A DNA stretch of 64,000 nucleotides from Pseudomonas putida S13.1.2 (GTDB taxonomy: Bacteria > Pseudomonadota > Gammaproteobacteria > Pseudomonadales > Pseudomonadaceae), in contig NZ_CP010979.1 in the NCBI RefSeq assembly GCF_000498395.2, positions 372,001 through 436,000 of the forward strand. Reading direction: 5' to 3'. The position numbers were made by a program, and so were the translations under genes. A model generated the notes under the pieces. That model was not told the origin of the DNA. It made no database searches and was given only the letters and a program-made list of their open reading frames with translations. Shown here piece after piece: positions 11,533 to 20,747 of this stretch (position 1 is the first letter of the stretch; every line of letters starts with the position of its first letter).

Positions 11533-12282
11533 ATGAACTTCATCCAAAGCAACCTCAACAACCTGCTGGCCATCGTCTGGTTCGCCCTGTGCTGGGGTGG
11601 CTATACCCGCTATGCCATCTGGAAGGGCCGCGACACTGCGTGCCTTGCCAGTGTGTTGCACCTGTACCGCGAGGACTGGATGCGACGCATGCTGCTGCGC
11701 GACAACCGCATTGCCGATGCCAGCGTGATCGGCAACCTTGAGCGCAACGCGTCGTTCTTTGCTTCCAGCACGCTGATCATCCTCGCCGGCATCCTTACCG
11801 TGCTCGGTGCCTCCGACCGGGCGCTGTCGCTGCTGGCCGACCTGCCGCTGGTGCAGCAGACCTCCCAGGGCATGTCTGAGATCAAGCTGCTGTGCCTGGC
11901 CACGGTCTTCGTCTACGCCTTTTTCACGTTCAGCTGGTGCATGCGCCAATACAACTTTGCCGCAGTGCTGGTGGGGTCGGCGCCCATGATCGGGGAGCGG
12001 CTGGTCAACGAGCTGGAGCGCAAGGCATTCGCCTCGCGGGCGGCACGGGTACTGTCACTTGCCGCCAACCAGTTCAACCTGGGCCTGCGTTCGTATTACT
12101 TTGGCATGGCCATGTTGAGCTGGTTCATCAGCCCGTGGTTGTTCATGGCGATGAGTGTGGGAGTAGTGCTGATTCTGTACCGTCGAGAGTTCCATTCGGA
12201 TGTACTGGATGTGATGGTGTTCACGCCGACCGAAAGTGTATCGGCGGAGCCTGCCAAGGACAGTGTCGCCGTCGGAAACTGA
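11533..12282 (+). CDS. DUF599 family inner-membrane protein
   Basis: This 249-residue protein matches DUF599, a family of integral membrane proteins of unknown function. Hydrophobic helices are visible at about residues 8-24 (LLAIVWFALCWGGYTRY), 75-95 (STLIILAGILTVLGA), 115-135 (LCLATVFVYAFFTFSW) and near the C-terminus (MAMLSWFISPWLFMAMSVGVVLILY). I chose the ATG at 11533 because it begins directly with the first helix; the frame is open 60 bases further upstream but without a better start. A terminator follows immediately. No function can be assigned from sequence. Confidence 0.85.
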   Translation: MNFIQSNLNNLLAIVWFALCWGGYTRYAIWKGRDTACLASVLHLYREDWMRRMLLRDNRIADASVIGNLERNASFFASSTLIILAGILTVLGASDRALSLLADLPLVQQTSQGMSEIKLLCLATVFVYAFFTFSWCMRQYNFAAVLVGSAPMIGERLVNELERKAFASRAARVLSLAANQFNLGLRSYYFGMAMLSWFISPWLFMAMSVGVVLILYRREFHSDVLDVMVFTPTESVSAEPAKDSVAVGN

Positions 12283-12309
12283 AACGTTTAATCGAAAAGT
12301 TGCAGGCAC

Positions 12310-12338
12310 AAAAAAACCCGACATCGTCGGGTTTTTTT
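12310..12338. terminator. Bidirectional terminator between convergent genes
   Basis: The stem CCCGAC (12317-12322) and GTCGGG (12326-12331) is flanked by A runs on the left and T runs on the right, so it can end transcription of both the DUF599 gene (+) and the lipoprotein gene (-). Confidence 0.9.
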
Positions 12339-12349
12339 GTTTTAGCCAA

Positions 12350-12634
12350 TTACTGCTTGGCTGGTTCGGCCGGAGTAGCGGGCGCGGCTTCTGGCGCCGG
12401 AGTAGCCGGTGCGGCTTCTTCGGCAGCCTTCTGCTCAGCTTCGGCCTGATCTTTGGCGGCTTCGGCGTTTTCCTTGGCAGCATCGTTCATTTTATCCTGA
12501 GCTTCGCCCATCTTTTCCTGGGCTTGCTCGGCGTGTTCCTGTGCGTCTTGGGCTTTGTCTTCGCTCGCTTTATCGCAAGCGGCCAGGCCCATCGCAGCAG
12601 CCAGCATCAGAGCAAAAGCAAAAGGTTTACGCAT
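12350..12634 (-). CDS. Small Ala/Glu/Lys-rich lipoprotein
   Basis: A 94-residue predicted lipoprotein. The signal peptide MRKPFAFALMLAAAMGLAAC ends in the lipobox LAAC with Cys20 as lipidation site. The mature part is a highly charged, Ala-rich helix with heptad-like repeats (KASEDKAQDAQEHAEQAQEK, then MNDAAKENAEAAKDQAEAEQ) typical of a coiled coil, ending in a Pro/Ala-rich tail (ATPAPEAAPATPAEPAKQ). Position +2 is Asp, which in the E. coli rule would favour inner-membrane retention, though pseudomonads differ. A good ribosome-binding site (AGGAGAAACACACCC) precedes the ATG. Function unknown; small structural lipoproteins of this kind are common. Confidence 0.85.
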   Translation of the reverse strand: MRKPFAFALMLAAAMGLAACDKASEDKAQDAQEHAEQAQEKMGEAQDKMNDAAKENAEAAKDQAEAEQKAAEEAAPATPAPEAAPATPAEPAKQ

Positions 12635-12787
12635 GGGTGTGTTTCTCCTTGGTGGAATAAGTGACTTGTTCCTTCGAGTCTAACTACACGGAATAAGTTC
12701 CACGAAGATTACAGATATATAACGCTGTGTTCTATATGGATTTTTTAACGAATTTATGCAGCCGCGTGGCGGCCGGTGGAACAGCCC

Positions 12788-13264
12788 ATGAGCGATTCAA
12801 CCTTGATGGCGAGGGCCGAGCGTTTTCTCTCGGCGTTAAAACATTGTCAGCTTTTGCAGGTGCGTGTGGCGCAGGCCGACGCTGATGGCATGACCTTGGT
12901 CCTGCCCTGGTCACCCGCCATTGTCGGCAACCCACAAACCGGCGCGGTGCACGGCGGTGCGCTGACCACGCTGATGGACACCACCTGCGGCATGGCCACG
13001 CTGTGCGTGTTGCCGCGCTTCGAAGTGTGCCCCACGCTGGACCTGCGCATCGACTATATGCACCCGGCCGAAGCCGGTAAGGACATCTACGGTCACGCCC
13101 AGTGCTACCGCGTTACCCGTGACGTGATCTTCACCCGCGGCACCGCCTATCAGGACGACCCTGACCAGCCTATCTGCCAAGTGGTGGGGACGTTCATGCG
13201 TCTGGGCCAGGAAATCAAGGGCGGTATCCGTTTCGGCAACAGCCTGAAGGAGGGCGGCGCATGA
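12788..13264 (+). CDS. Hotdog-fold thioesterase, PaaI type (first of a pair)
   Basis: This 158-residue protein has the hotdog-fold acyl-CoA thioesterase signature: GNPQTGAVHGGALTTLMDTT, where the HGG start of the central helix binds the thioester, followed by the FEVCPTLDLRIDYMHPAEAG strand (two overlapping parts of the conserved TxxLxIxYxxPA pattern). The cytoplasmic enzyme should hydrolyse an acyl- or aryl-CoA; the substrate is not evident. I prefer the ATG at 12788; an in-frame GTG at 12776 would add four residues. The stop overlaps the next thioesterase start by ATGA, so the two related enzymes are made together and may form a heteromer. Confidence 0.88.
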   Translation: MSDSTLMARAERFLSALKHCQLLQVRVAQADADGMTLVLPWSPAIVGNPQTGAVHGGALTTLMDTTCGMATLCVLPRFEVCPTLDLRIDYMHPAEAGKDIYGHAQCYRVTRDVIFTRGTAYQDDPDQPICQVVGTFMRLGQEIKGGIRFGNSLKEGGA

Positions 13265-13743
13265 TTCCGCACGCGGTTCGCCAGCAACTGAACGCCGCCC
13301 ACGCGGTCGGTGATTACCGGCCATTGCTGGCGCTGATCCCCTACGCAGGGCTGATCGGCATCGAATGCGAGCGCCAGGGCGATGACCTTCTGTTCCGCCT
13401 CCCAGCCAACCCCGACAACATCGGCAACCCGTTGCTGCCCGCCATCCATGGTGGTGTGATTGCGGGTTTCATGGAGCTGTCCGCCGCGCTGTACCTGCTG
13501 ATCTACAGCGAAAGCGCGAGCATTCCAAAGATTATCGACTTTTCCATCGACTACCTGCGTGCTGGGCATTTTCGCGATACCTACGCCCAGTGCCAGCTGT
13601 GGCGCCAGGGCCGCCGGGTGACCAACGTGGCCATTACGGCCTGGCAGGGCGACAGGCAGGCGCCAATCGCCACCGCCCGTGCGCATTTCAAGATCGAGCC
13701 GGAAAAGCCCTTGAAATCATCCGGGCAGCCCCCATCTGAATGA
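13261..13743 (+). CDS. Hotdog-fold thioesterase, PaaI type (second of a pair)
   Basis: A 160-residue member of the same family as its upstream neighbour, with [20 protein letters not shown] as the hotdog helix and [12 protein letters not shown] as the conserved strand. It starts inside the stop of the first gene (ATGA), so translation is coupled. The two proteins are diverged paralogues with the same core residues; hotdog thioesterases are obligate dimers, so a heterodimer is conceivable. The last 30 bases of this gene also contain a heat-shock promoter for htpG. Substrate unknown. Confidence 0.87.
   Translation: MIPHAVRQQLNAAHAVGDYRPLLALIPYAGLIGIECERQGDDLLFRLPANPDNIGNPLLPAIHGGVIAGFMELSAALYLLIYSESASIPKIIDFSIDYLRAGHFRDTYAQCQLWRQGRRVTNVAITAWQGDRQAPIATARAHFKIEPEKPLKSSGQPPSE
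13710..13737 (+). promoter_or_regulatory. Heat-shock (sigma-32) promoter for htpG
   Basis: CTTGAAA at 13710-13716 and CCCCATCT at 13730-13737 with a 13-base spacer match the RpoH consensus CTTGAAA / CCCCATNT at every defined position. The site lies inside the end of the upstream thioesterase gene, 77 bases before the htpG ATG. Confidence 0.85.
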
Positions 13744-13813
13744 CATCCGCCATTTAACGCAGGCCAAACCGGCCGCCAGGCGCCACTGCAATCAGATCGG
13801 AGTTTCGAAGACC

Positions 13814-15715
13814 ATGACTGTGGAAACACAAAAGGAAACGTTGGGCTTCCAGACCGAGGTAAAGCAACTGCTGCACCTCATGATTCATTCGCTGTACTCG
13901 AACAAGGAAATCTTCCTGCGGGAACTGATTTCCAACGCCTCCGACGCGGTGGATAAACTGCGGTTCGAAGCCCTGGCCAAACCAGAGTTGCTTGAAGGTG
14001 GCGATGAACTGAAAATTCGCCTGAGCTTCGACAAGGACGCCGGTACCGTTACCCTTGAGGACAACGGCATCGGCATGAGCCGCGAAGACGTTATCGCCCA
14101 CCTGGGCACTATCGCCAAGTCCGGCACCGCTGACTTCATGAAGAACCTCACCGGTGACCAGAAAAAGGACTCGCACCTGATCGGTCAGTTCGGTGTGGGC
14201 TTCTACTCCGCGTTCATCGTGGCCGACAAGGTCGACGTGTACAGCCGTCGCGCCGGTCAGCCTGCTGCCGAAGGCGTGCACTGGTCGTCGAAAGGCGAGG
14301 GCGAATTTGAAGTCGCCACCATCGACAAGCCACAGCGCGGTACCCGCATCGTCCTGCACCTGAAGCAGGAAGAGAAAGAGTTCGCCGATGGCTGGCGCCT
14401 GCGCAACGTGGTCAAGAAGTACTCCGACCACATCGCCCTGCCTATCCAGTTGCCGAAGGAGCAGGCTGCCGAAGGCGAAGAGCAGCCAGCCGAAGAGTGG
14501 GAAACCGTCAACCGTGCCAGCGCCCTGTGGACCCGTCCGCGTACCGAGATCAAGGACGAGGAATACCAGGAGTTCTACAAGCACATCGGCCATGACTTCG
14601 AAAACCCGCTGGCCTGGAGCCACAACAAGGTCGAAGGCAAGCTCGAATACAACTCGCTGCTGTACGTGCCGGCCCGCGCACCGTTCGACCTGTATCAGCG
14701 CGAAGCGTCGCGCGGCCTGAAACTGTACGTGCAGCGCGTGTTCATCATGGAGCAGGCCGAATCGTTCCTGCCGCTGTACCTGCGCTTTATCAAAGGTGTG
14801 GTCGACTCCAACGACCTGTCGCTGAACGTGTCCCGCGAAATCCTGCAGAAAGACCCGATCATCGAGTCGATGAAGACTGCGCTGACCAAGCGCGTGCTGG
14901 ACATGCTGGAGAAGCTCGCGAAAAACGAACCCGAGCAGTACAAAGGCTTCTGGAAGAACTTCGGCCAGGTGCTGAAGGAAGGCCCGGCCGAAGATTTCGC
15001 CAACAAGGAGAAAATCGCCGGCCTGCTGCGCTTCGCCTCCACCCAGGACGACAGCGGCGAGCAGAGCGTGGCCCTGGCCGACTACCTGGCCCGCGCCAAA
15101 GAAGGCCAGGACAAGATCTACTACCTCACCGGCGAGTCGTACGCGCAGGTCAAGAACAGCCCACACCTGGAAGTCTTCCGCAAGAAAGGCATCGAAGTGC
15201 TGCTGCTCACCGACCGTATCGATGAGTGGCTGATGAGCTACCTCAACGAGTTCGACGGCAAGGCTTTTGTCGACGTCGCCCGTGGCGACCTGGACCTGGG
15301 CAACCTGGATTCGGAAGAAGACAAGAAAGCCCAGGAAGAAGTCGCCAAGAACAAGGAAGGCCTGGTAGAGCGCCTGAAAGGCGCGCTGGGTGACAGCGTG
15401 GCCGACGTGCGCGTGTCGCACCGCCTGACCGACTCGCCGGCGATCCTGGCCATTGGCGAGCAGGACCTGGGCTTGCAGATGCGCCAGATTCTGGAGGCCA
15501 GTGGGCAGAAGGTGCCGGAGTCCAAGCCGATCTTCGAGTTCAACCCGAGCCACCCGCTGATCGAGAAGCTGGATAACGAACAGAGCGAAGACCGTTTCGC
15601 CGAGCTCTCGCACATCCTGTTCGATCAGGCGGCCCTGGCGGCCGGTGACAGCTTGAAGGACCCGGCGGCCTACGTTCGTCGCCTGAACAAGCTGCTGGTC
15701 GAGCTGTCTGCTTGA
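13814..15715 (+). CDS. htpG: Chaperone HtpG (bacterial Hsp90)
   Basis: HtpG is the cytosolic ATP-dependent Hsp90 chaperone. The 633 residues match the family length. The N-terminal GHKL ATPase domain shows [18 protein letters not shown] (catalytic Glu and nucleotide-binding Asn), [12 protein letters not shown] and [11 protein letters not shown]. The middle domain contains the conserved YVRRVFI-like segment (here [13 protein letters not shown]) and [18 protein letters not shown]. The C-terminal dimerisation domain ends in RLNKLLVEL. The start gives [20 protein letters not shown], the usual N-terminus. A matching heat-shock promoter lies 77 bases upstream and a strong terminator follows, so it is a single-gene heat-shock unit. 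Confidence 0.97.
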   Translation: MTVETQKETLGFQTEVKQLLHLMIHSLYSNKEIFLRELISNASDAVDKLRFEALAKPELLEGGDELKIRLSFDKDAGTVTLEDNGIGMSREDVIAHLGTIAKSGTADFMKNLTGDQKKDSHLIGQFGVGFYSAFIVADKVDVYSRRAGQPAAEGVHWSSKGEGEFEVATIDKPQRGTRIVLHLKQEEKEFADGWRLRNVVKKYSDHIALPIQLPKEQAAEGEEQPAEEWETVNRASALWTRPRTEIKDEEYQEFYKHIGHDFENPLAWSHNKVEGKLEYNSLLYVPARAPFDLYQREASRGLKLYVQRVFIMEQAESFLPLYLRFIKGVVDSNDLSLNVSREILQKDPIIESMKTALTKRVLDMLEKLAKNEPEQYKGFWKNFGQVLKEGPAEDFANKEKIAGLLRFASTQDDSGEQSVALADYLARAKEGQDKIYYLTGESYAQVKNSPHLEVFRKKGIEVLLLTDRIDEWLMSYLNEFDGKAFVDVARGDLDLGNLDSEEDKKAQEEVAKNKEGLVERLKGALGDSVADVRVSHRLTDSPAILAIGEQDLGLQMRQILEASGQKVPESKPIFEFNPSHPLIEKLDNEQSEDRFAELSHILFDQAALAAGDSLKDPAAYVRRLNKLLVELSA

Positions 15716-15728
15716 GTTGATGTCAAGG

Positions 15729-15753
15729 AAAGCCCGCTTCGGCGGGCTTTTTT
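15729..15753 (+). terminator. Rho-independent terminator after htpG
   Basis: A perfect stem AAAGCCCGC / GCGGGCTTT with a TTCG loop, followed by TTT. Confidence 0.93.
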
Positions 15754-15793
15754 CATGGCGGGCTTTTTATACAAAGTGCCTAAGGAGTGCTTG

Positions 15794-16519
15794 ATGAGCA
15801 AGGTAATCGTCGAATCGCTGGTTTATCACCTGTCCGGCAAGGCTTACGAAAGCCGCCTGGTCTATGAGCCAGGGGCGCTGGGCCGCCCAGGCCTGGTGAT
15901 GGCGCCGAACTGGATGGGGATTGGCGAAGGTGCCGAGCGCATCGCCAAGGAAGTGGCCGAGAAGGGCTATGTGGTGCTGATTGCCGACCTGTATGGCCAA
16001 TCGGTGCGCCCGTCCAATGCCGACGAGGCCGGTGCGGCGATGATGCCGTTGAAGAACGACCGTGGCGAGCTGCGCAAGCGTATGCAGGAAGCCCTGGCGC
16101 AACTGCTGGGCCAGTCCAAGGCGCTGCTGGAACCTGGCAAGGTTGCCACGTTCGGCTTCTGCTTTGGTGGCTGCTGTGCCCTGGAGCTGGCCCGTAGCGG
16201 CGCCGACCTGCGTGCGGCGGTGTCGTTCCATGGCACGCTGGACACGCCGAACCCTGAAGACGCCAAGCACATCAAGGGCTCGGTGCTGGTGTTGCATGGT
16301 GCCAGCGACCCGTTGGTGCCGAAAGAGCAGTTGCCTGCGTTCGAGGACGAGATGAACGCGGCCAAGGTCGACTGGCAGTTGCTGAGCTATGGCGGGGCGG
16401 TGCACTCGTTTACCGACCCGAATGCCAATGTACCGGGCAAGATGCAGTATGACCGTCGCACTTCCGAGCGGGCCTTCCGTTCCATGCACAACCTGTTGGC
16501 TGAAGTGTTCCAGCGCTGA
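15794..16519 (+). CDS. Dienelactone hydrolase family protein
   Basis: A 241-residue alpha/beta hydrolase of the dienelactone hydrolase family. The nucleophile is cysteine, in GFCFGG (Cys123), and the rest of the triad is Asp172 in HGASDPLVP and His204 in GGAVHSFTDP, exactly the family pattern. These enzymes open lactone or ester rings of small carboxylic acids in the cytoplasm; many chromosomal members have no known substrate. The ATG at 15794 is preceded by TAAGGAGTGCTTG; an in-frame upstream start at 15755 would lie in the htpG terminator tail and is rejected. It stands alone, followed by a REP pair. Confidence 0.93.
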   Translation: MSKVIVESLVYHLSGKAYESRLVYEPGALGRPGLVMAPNWMGIGEGAERIAKEVAEKGYVVLIADLYGQSVRPSNADEAGAAMMPLKNDRGELRKRMQEALAQLLGQSKALLEPGKVATFGFCFGGCCALELARSGADLRAAVSFHGTLDTPNPEDAKHIKGSVLVLHGASDPLVPKEQLPAFEDEMNAAKVDWQLLSYGGAVHSFTDPNANVPGKMQYDRRTSERAFRSMHNLLAEVFQR

Positions 16520-16547
16520 CAATGCAGGGGGCCGCTTTGCGGCCCTT

Positions 16548-16610
16548 CGCGACACAAGGCCGCTCCTACAAGGGTTGCGCGTTCCCCTGTAGGAGCGGCC
16601 TTGTGTCGCG
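16548..16610. repeat. REP inverted pair
   Basis: A perfect 23-bp inverted repeat, CGCGACACAAGGCCGCTCCT... at 16548-16570 and its complement at 16588-16610, with GC-rich flanks GGGGGCCGC...GCAGCCCC. It separates convergent genes (dienelactone hydrolase + and pirin -) and may serve as their terminator. Confidence 0.9.
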
Positions 16611-16634
16611 ATGGGCTGCAGAGCAGCCCCAGAT

Positions 16635-17498
16635 TTACCGGGGCAACTCGATCCTTGAGGTTTCCCCCGGTACCACCGGCCAATCCCCCGCAGCCCACCG
16701 GGCCCTGGCTTGCTCGATCAGTTCCGGGTCACTGGCCACGAAATTCCAGTTCATCCGCCGCGGCCCATCCAGTGGCTCCCCGCCAATCAGCACCAACTGG
16801 CACTCTCCCTCTGCATACAGCATCACGTCCTCACCTTGCGGCAGCACCGCCAGGCTGCAAGGCTCCACGTCCTCATCGCCCAGCAACAACTCGCCATCCA
16901 GCAGGTAAACCGCCCGCTGCACGTGGTCACTCGGTATCAGCAGTGTCGTCGCCGGCTGCATCTGTACAAGCGCATAAAGGGTAGGGGAGAGCACCGGCAC
17001 CGGTGATTTCAGGCAGAACCCGGTGCCGGCAATCATGCAGATACGCACCCCCAGGTTGTCCCTGACCGGCAGGCTCGCCGCCGGGTGATGGCTGTAGCTC
17101 GCCGGGCCTTGTTCGTGCGCGCGCGGCGAAGCCAGCCACACTTGCAAGCCATGCAGGCGCGAACCATGGGCCAGGGCATCTGCCGGCGTACGCTCGACAT
17201 GGGCCACGCCGCTGCCAGCCGTCATCCAGCTGACATCGCCAGGGAGTACCCGCTGCTCTGTGCCGAGGCTGTCCTTGTGCAGGATCGCCCCCTCGAACAG
17301 ATAGGTCAGCGTCGAAAGACCGATGTGCGGGTGCTGGCGGATGTCCATGCCATGCCCTGGGGCATAGTCGGTTTCGAGCATATGGTCGAAAAACACGAAT
17401 GGGCCGACGCTACGGCACTGTGCTGCCGGCAGCGGGCGCAGGATCGGCTGGCCCTCGACCGATTCGGCACGTGGGCGGATGATCAGGGGGCGGCTCAT
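16635..17498 (-). CDS. Pirin family protein
   Basis: A 287-residue bicupin of the pirin family. The metal-binding residues of the N-terminal cupin are His56 and His58 (RQHPHIGLSTLTY) and His100 and Glu102 (GSGVAHVER), matching the iron site of human pirin. Bacterial pirins include quercetin 2,3-dioxygenases and regulators that bind metabolic enzymes; the exact role here is not shown. The start at 17498 gives MSRPLIIRPRAESV. It is divergent from the following amidohydrolase, with about 117 bases between starts. Confidence 0.93.
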   Translation of the reverse strand: MSRPLIIRPRAESVEGQPILRPLPAAQCRSVGPFVFFDHMLETDYAPGHGMDIRQHPHIGLSTLTYLFEGAILHKDSLGTEQRVLPGDVSWMTAGSGVAHVERTPADALAHGSRLHGLQVWLASPRAHEQGPASYSHHPAASLPVRDNLGVRICMIAGTGFCLKSPVPVLSPTLYALVQMQPATTLLIPSDHVQRAVYLLDGELLLGDEDVEPCSLAVLPQGEDVMLYAEGECQLVLIGGEPLDGPRRMNWNFVASDPELIEQARARWAAGDWPVVPGETSRIELPR

Positions 17499-17615
17499 GC
17501 GGCGGGCTCCAGGCGCGGTGGAAATGCCTCAAGCATAGCGGTTTGCCCGCTGCGGCTGAACCGTCTCGTTTGCCGGCCGGTCTACTGTTTCCATACTCGT
17601 AGAAGGAAGCTGCCC

Positions 17616-18620
17616 ATGATTGCCCGAGCGCTGGCCTGCGTGTTGTTGTCTGGCTGGCTGTGCCAGGTGGCACTGGCGCGCGACTACCGCTACAGCGATG
17701 CCCACCTGCACTACGTCGACTTCTTCCAGGAAAGCGAAGGCATGCCGGCATTGCTCAAAGCCATGGATGCCGCGGGCATCGAGCAGTCGATGATTTCTGG
17801 CATACCGGTGGCCAAGAAATGGCATGAAGATGAGCCAAAGCGCCCGCGCTACTACGCCGGTGACGATGCCGATGCCTACTGGTACAGCGCCACCGACACT
17901 TACGTGGCCGCAGCCCTGCAGCAGTTGCCGATCGAGCAGCGCAAACGCTTTCATCCGTTCCTGACCGGTTTCAACCCGGTGGACAAGAATGCCGTCAGTC
18001 ATATCGAGCGCATGCTCGACATGTATCCAGGGCTATGGCAGGGCATCGGCGAGGTATTTACCCGCCACGATGACCTGACGGCGCTGACCAGTGGTGACAC
18101 GCCACGCGCCAACAACGAAGCCATGACGCGTATCTACCACCTGGCGGCCGAGCGCGACCTGCCGGTACTCCTGCATTCCAACATCACCTCCAAGCGCGAG
18201 CGCAATCCGCTTTACCTGGCGGAGATCGAAGAGCCGCTGCGCAATCACCCGCACACGCGGTTTATCTGGGCGCACGCCGGCAGCAGCATGGAGATCCACC
18301 GGCACCAGACGCAAATGGACTTTTTGCTACCCGTGCTGACGCGGTTGCTGGAGGATTACCCGAACCTGTATGTCGACCTGTCGTGGAGCGTGCTGCAGCC
18401 TTATCTGCTGGATGACAAGGGTGTGCCGCGCAAGGAATGGCTGGCATTGGTCGAGCGGTACCCGGAGCGGTTCATGCTGGGGTCGGATGTGGTGGGGCGC
18501 TTTGGCAGCCTGGGGGAACAGATGCACGGGTTCAGGCCGTTTCTGGATGCTTTGCCTGAGAATGTAGCGAACAAAGTAGCCCGCGATAACTTTCTGGCTG
18601 TACTGCCCAGGCAAAAATAA
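17616..18620 (+). CDS. Exported amidohydrolase family protein
   Basis: A 334-residue protein of the amidohydrolase-2 (TIM-barrel) superfamily with an N-terminal signal peptide (MIARALACVLLSGWLCQVALA, cleaved before RDYRYSD). The metal-binding signature DAHLHYVD follows cleavage; later ligand strands include PVLLHSN, FIWAHAGSS and the C-terminal MLGSDVVGRFGS. Most relatives are cytoplasmic decarboxylases or hydrolases, so a periplasmic form is notable. The ATG at 17616 follows AGAAGGAAGCTGCCC; the frame is open over 500 bases further upstream, opposite the pirin gene, but only this start yields a signal peptide. Substrate unknown. Confidence 0.87.
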   Translation: MIARALACVLLSGWLCQVALARDYRYSDAHLHYVDFFQESEGMPALLKAMDAAGIEQSMISGIPVAKKWHEDEPKRPRYYAGDDADAYWYSATDTYVAAALQQLPIEQRKRFHPFLTGFNPVDKNAVSHIERMLDMYPGLWQGIGEVFTRHDDLTALTSGDTPRANNEAMTRIYHLAAERDLPVLLHSNITSKRERNPLYLAEIEEPLRNHPHTRFIWAHAGSSMEIHRHQTQMDFLLPVLTRLLEDYPNLYVDLSWSVLQPYLLDDKGVPRKEWLALVERYPERFMLGSDVVGRFGSLGEQMHGFRPFLDALPENVANKVARDNFLAVLPRQK

Positions 18621-18641
18621 GGGTTGCCTGTACTGGCCCTA

Positions 18642-18720
18642 TCGCCGGCAAGCCAGCTCCCACAGGACCCCGCATCCCCAGAAGCCTGTGTAATACCTGT
18701 GGGAGCTGGCTTGCCGGCGA
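18642..18720. repeat. REP inverted pair (GCCGGCAAGCCAGCTCCCAC type)
   Basis: A perfect 25-bp inverted repeat at 18642-18666 and 18696-18720, core GCCGGCAAGCCAGCTCCCAC. The same core recurs at 63435-63550. Confidence 0.9.
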
Positions 18721-18744
18721 CAGGGCCGGCACAGGCTACAAATG

Positions 18745-18773
18745 AAAACGCCCCGAACCAGTCGGGGCGTTTT
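18745..18773. terminator. Bidirectional terminator between the amidohydrolase gene and fabB
   Basis: A 12-bp perfect stem AAAACGCCCCGA / TCGGGGCGTTTT with a 5-base loop; A and T runs make it work in both directions. fabB ends 20 bases away on the other strand. Confidence 0.92.
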
Positions 18774-18792
18774 CGTTTACCGCATCAGCGTC

Positions 18793-20013
18793 TTACTTGC
18801 CTTCCCAGCGCTTGAGCACCAGGGTGGCGTTGGTGCCGCCGAAGCCGAAGCTGTTGCTCATGACCGTGTCGATCTTGGCGTTTTCTTCGGTTTTGCGCAG
18901 GATCGGCAGGTCAGCGACCTCCGGGTCCAGCTCGTCGATGTTGGCAGAACCGGCGATGAAGTTGTTTTCCATCATCAGGAGGCAGTAGATCGCCTCGTGC
19001 ACGCCAGCGGCGCCCAGCGAGTGGCCCGACAAGCTCTTGGTCGAGCTGATTTTCGGTGCCTTGTCGCCGAATACTGCGCGAACGCCCTTGATCTCGGCAA
19101 CGTCACCCACCGGGGTCGAGGTGCCGTGGGTGTTCAGGTAGTCGATCGGGGTGTCGACGGTGGACAATGCCTGCTGCATGCAGCGGATGGCACCTTCGCC
19201 GCTCGGGGCAACCATGTCGTAGCCGTCGGAAGTAGCGCCGTAACCAACGATTTCGGCGTAGATCTTGGCGCCACGGGCCAGGGCGTGTTCCAGCTCCTCG
19301 ACCACCACCATGCCGCCACCGCCAGCGATGACGAAGCCATCACGGTCGGCGTCGTAGGCGCGGGAGGCCAGCTCCGGGGTTTCGTTGCGCTTGGTCGACA
19401 GGGCGCCCATGGCATCGAACAGGAACGACTGGCTCCAGTGTTCTTCTTCACCGCCACCGGCGAAGACGATGTCCTGCTTGCCCCACTGGATCTGCTCCAG
19501 GGCGGTACCGATGCAGTGTGCCGAGGTGGCGCAAGCCGACGAGATCGAGTAGTTGATGCCCTTGATCTTGAACGGAGTCGCCAGGCACGCCGAAACGGTG
19601 CTGCCCATGGTGCGGGTAACGCGGTATGGGCCGACGCGCTTGACGCCTTTCTCGCGCAGGGTGTCCAGCGCTTCCATCTGGTTCAGGGTCGAGGCGCCGC
19701 CGGAGCCCGCCACCAGGCCGGTACGCGGGCTGGAAACCTGCTCTTCGGTCAGGCCAGCGTCCTTGATCGCGTCCTGCATTGCCAGGTAGGCATAGGCAGC
19801 GGCATGGCCGACGAAGCGGTAGACCTTGCGGTCGATCAGTTCTTCGAGGTTGAGGTCGATGGACCCGGAAACCTGGCTACGCAGCCCCATTTCCTTGTAA
19901 TCCGGGTTGAAACGGATACCCGGACGGCTGTTGCGCAGGTTTTCGGTGACGGTAGCTTTGTCATTGCCCAGGCACGATACGATGCCCAGACCAGTGATAA
20001 CGACGCGGCGCAT
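18793..20013 (-). CDS. fabB: 3-Oxoacyl-ACP synthase I (KAS I)
   Basis: FabB condenses malonyl-ACP with acyl-ACP and is required to elongate the cis-unsaturated intermediate made by FabA. The 406 residues match the family. The active-site cysteine is Cys161 in [14 protein letters not shown], and the two histidines lie in [11 protein letters not shown] and [12 protein letters not shown]. The start gives [16 protein letters not shown], and the gene follows fabA after 11 bases in one operon, the classic fabAB arrangement of gammaproteobacteria with the anaerobic unsaturated fatty-acid pathway. Confidence 0.97.
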   Translation of the reverse strand: MRRVVITGLGIVSCLGNDKATVTENLRNSRPGIRFNPDYKEMGLRSQVSGSIDLNLEELIDRKVYRFVGHAAAYAYLAMQDAIKDAGLTEEQVSSPRTGLVAGSGGASTLNQMEALDTLREKGVKRVGPYRVTRTMGSTVSACLATPFKIKGINYSISSACATSAHCIGTALEQIQWGKQDIVFAGGGEEEHWSQSFLFDAMGALSTKRNETPELASRAYDADRDGFVIAGGGGMVVVEELEHALARGAKIYAEIVGYGATSDGYDMVAPSGEGAIRCMQQALSTVDTPIDYLNTHGTSTPVGDVAEIKGVRAVFGDKAPKISSTKSLSGHSLGAAGVHEAIYCLLMMENNFIAGSANIDELDPEVADLPILRKTEENAKIDTVMSNSFGFGGTNATLVLKRWEGK

Positions 20014-20024
20014 GCGAATAACCC

Positions 20025-20540
20025 TTAGAAATTGTCAGTGGAAGTGAACACGCCGACCCGCAGGCCTTCGGCAGTGTAGATCTCACGGCCGTCGACGCTG
20101 ACCGAGCCATCGGCGATGGCCATGTTCAGCTTGCCCTTCAGGACACGCTTGATCTGAATGTTGTAGGTGACTTTCTTGGCTTCGGGCAGTACCTGACCGA
20201 AGAATTTCACCTCGCCCGAGCCCAGGGCGCGGCCGCGGCCCGGCAGGCCTTGCCAGCCGAGGAAGAAGCCGACCAGCTGCCACATGGCGTCGAGGCCCAG
20301 GCAGCCCGGCATGACCGGATCGCCTTCGAAGTGACAGGCGAAGAACCACAGGTCCGGGGTGATATCCAGCTCGGCGACCAATTCACCTTTGCCGTACTTG
20401 CCGCCTTCTTCGCTGATATGGGTGATGCGATCGACCATCAGCATGTTCGGCGCGGGCAGTTGCGCATTACCTGGGCCGAACAGCTCACCGCGACTGCAGC
20501 GCAGCAGGTCTTCCCGAGTAAAGGCGTGTTGTTTGGTCAT
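20025..20540 (-). CDS. fabA: 3-Hydroxydecanoyl-ACP dehydratase/isomerase
   Basis: FabA dehydrates 3-hydroxydecanoyl-ACP and isomerises trans-2- to cis-3-decenoyl-ACP, the branch point to unsaturated fatty acids. The 171-residue protein has the active-site His70 in [14 protein letters not shown] and Asp84 in [10 protein letters not shown]. The start at 20540 gives [18 protein letters not shown] and is preceded by GAGGAGCTCGC-like sequence (GAGGAGCT on the minus strand). The 207-base gap upstream should hold the fabAB promoter; I see no clear DesT- or FabR-type palindrome there. Confidence 0.97.
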   Translation of the reverse strand: MTKQHAFTREDLLRCSRGELFGPGNAQLPAPNMLMVDRITHISEEGGKYGKGELVAELDITPDLWFFACHFEGDPVMPGCLGLDAMWQLVGFFLGWQGLPGRGRALGSGEVKFFGQVLPEAKKVTYNIQIKRVLKGKLNMAIADGSVSVDGREIYTAEGLRVGVFTSTDNF

Positions 20541-20747
20541 GCGAGCTCCTCAATAACCCCCTGTGGCAGGGGATGAATCTTCCCGGCCGGCCCGAAAACC
20601 AACGGCTTCGAGACGGCAGCCTACAGGTAGACTATTGCGTTGTGGTGAAAGTCACAGCGCACCTGCCGAAAGAAGTACAGGTGTGCACTGAAACGTCTAT
20701 TTTCAGGTCCGATGAAGGTCCTGTCCAGTGTTTAAGACTGCCGCACT

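Noticed and set aside
12236..12664. A plus-strand ORF opposite the small lipoprotein gene
   Set aside because: It crosses a bidirectional terminator and is antisense to a gene with a clear lipobox and ribosome-binding site.
20541..20747. Possible DesT or FabR operator before fabA
   Set aside because: I could not find a convincing palindrome of either type in the 207-base gap.
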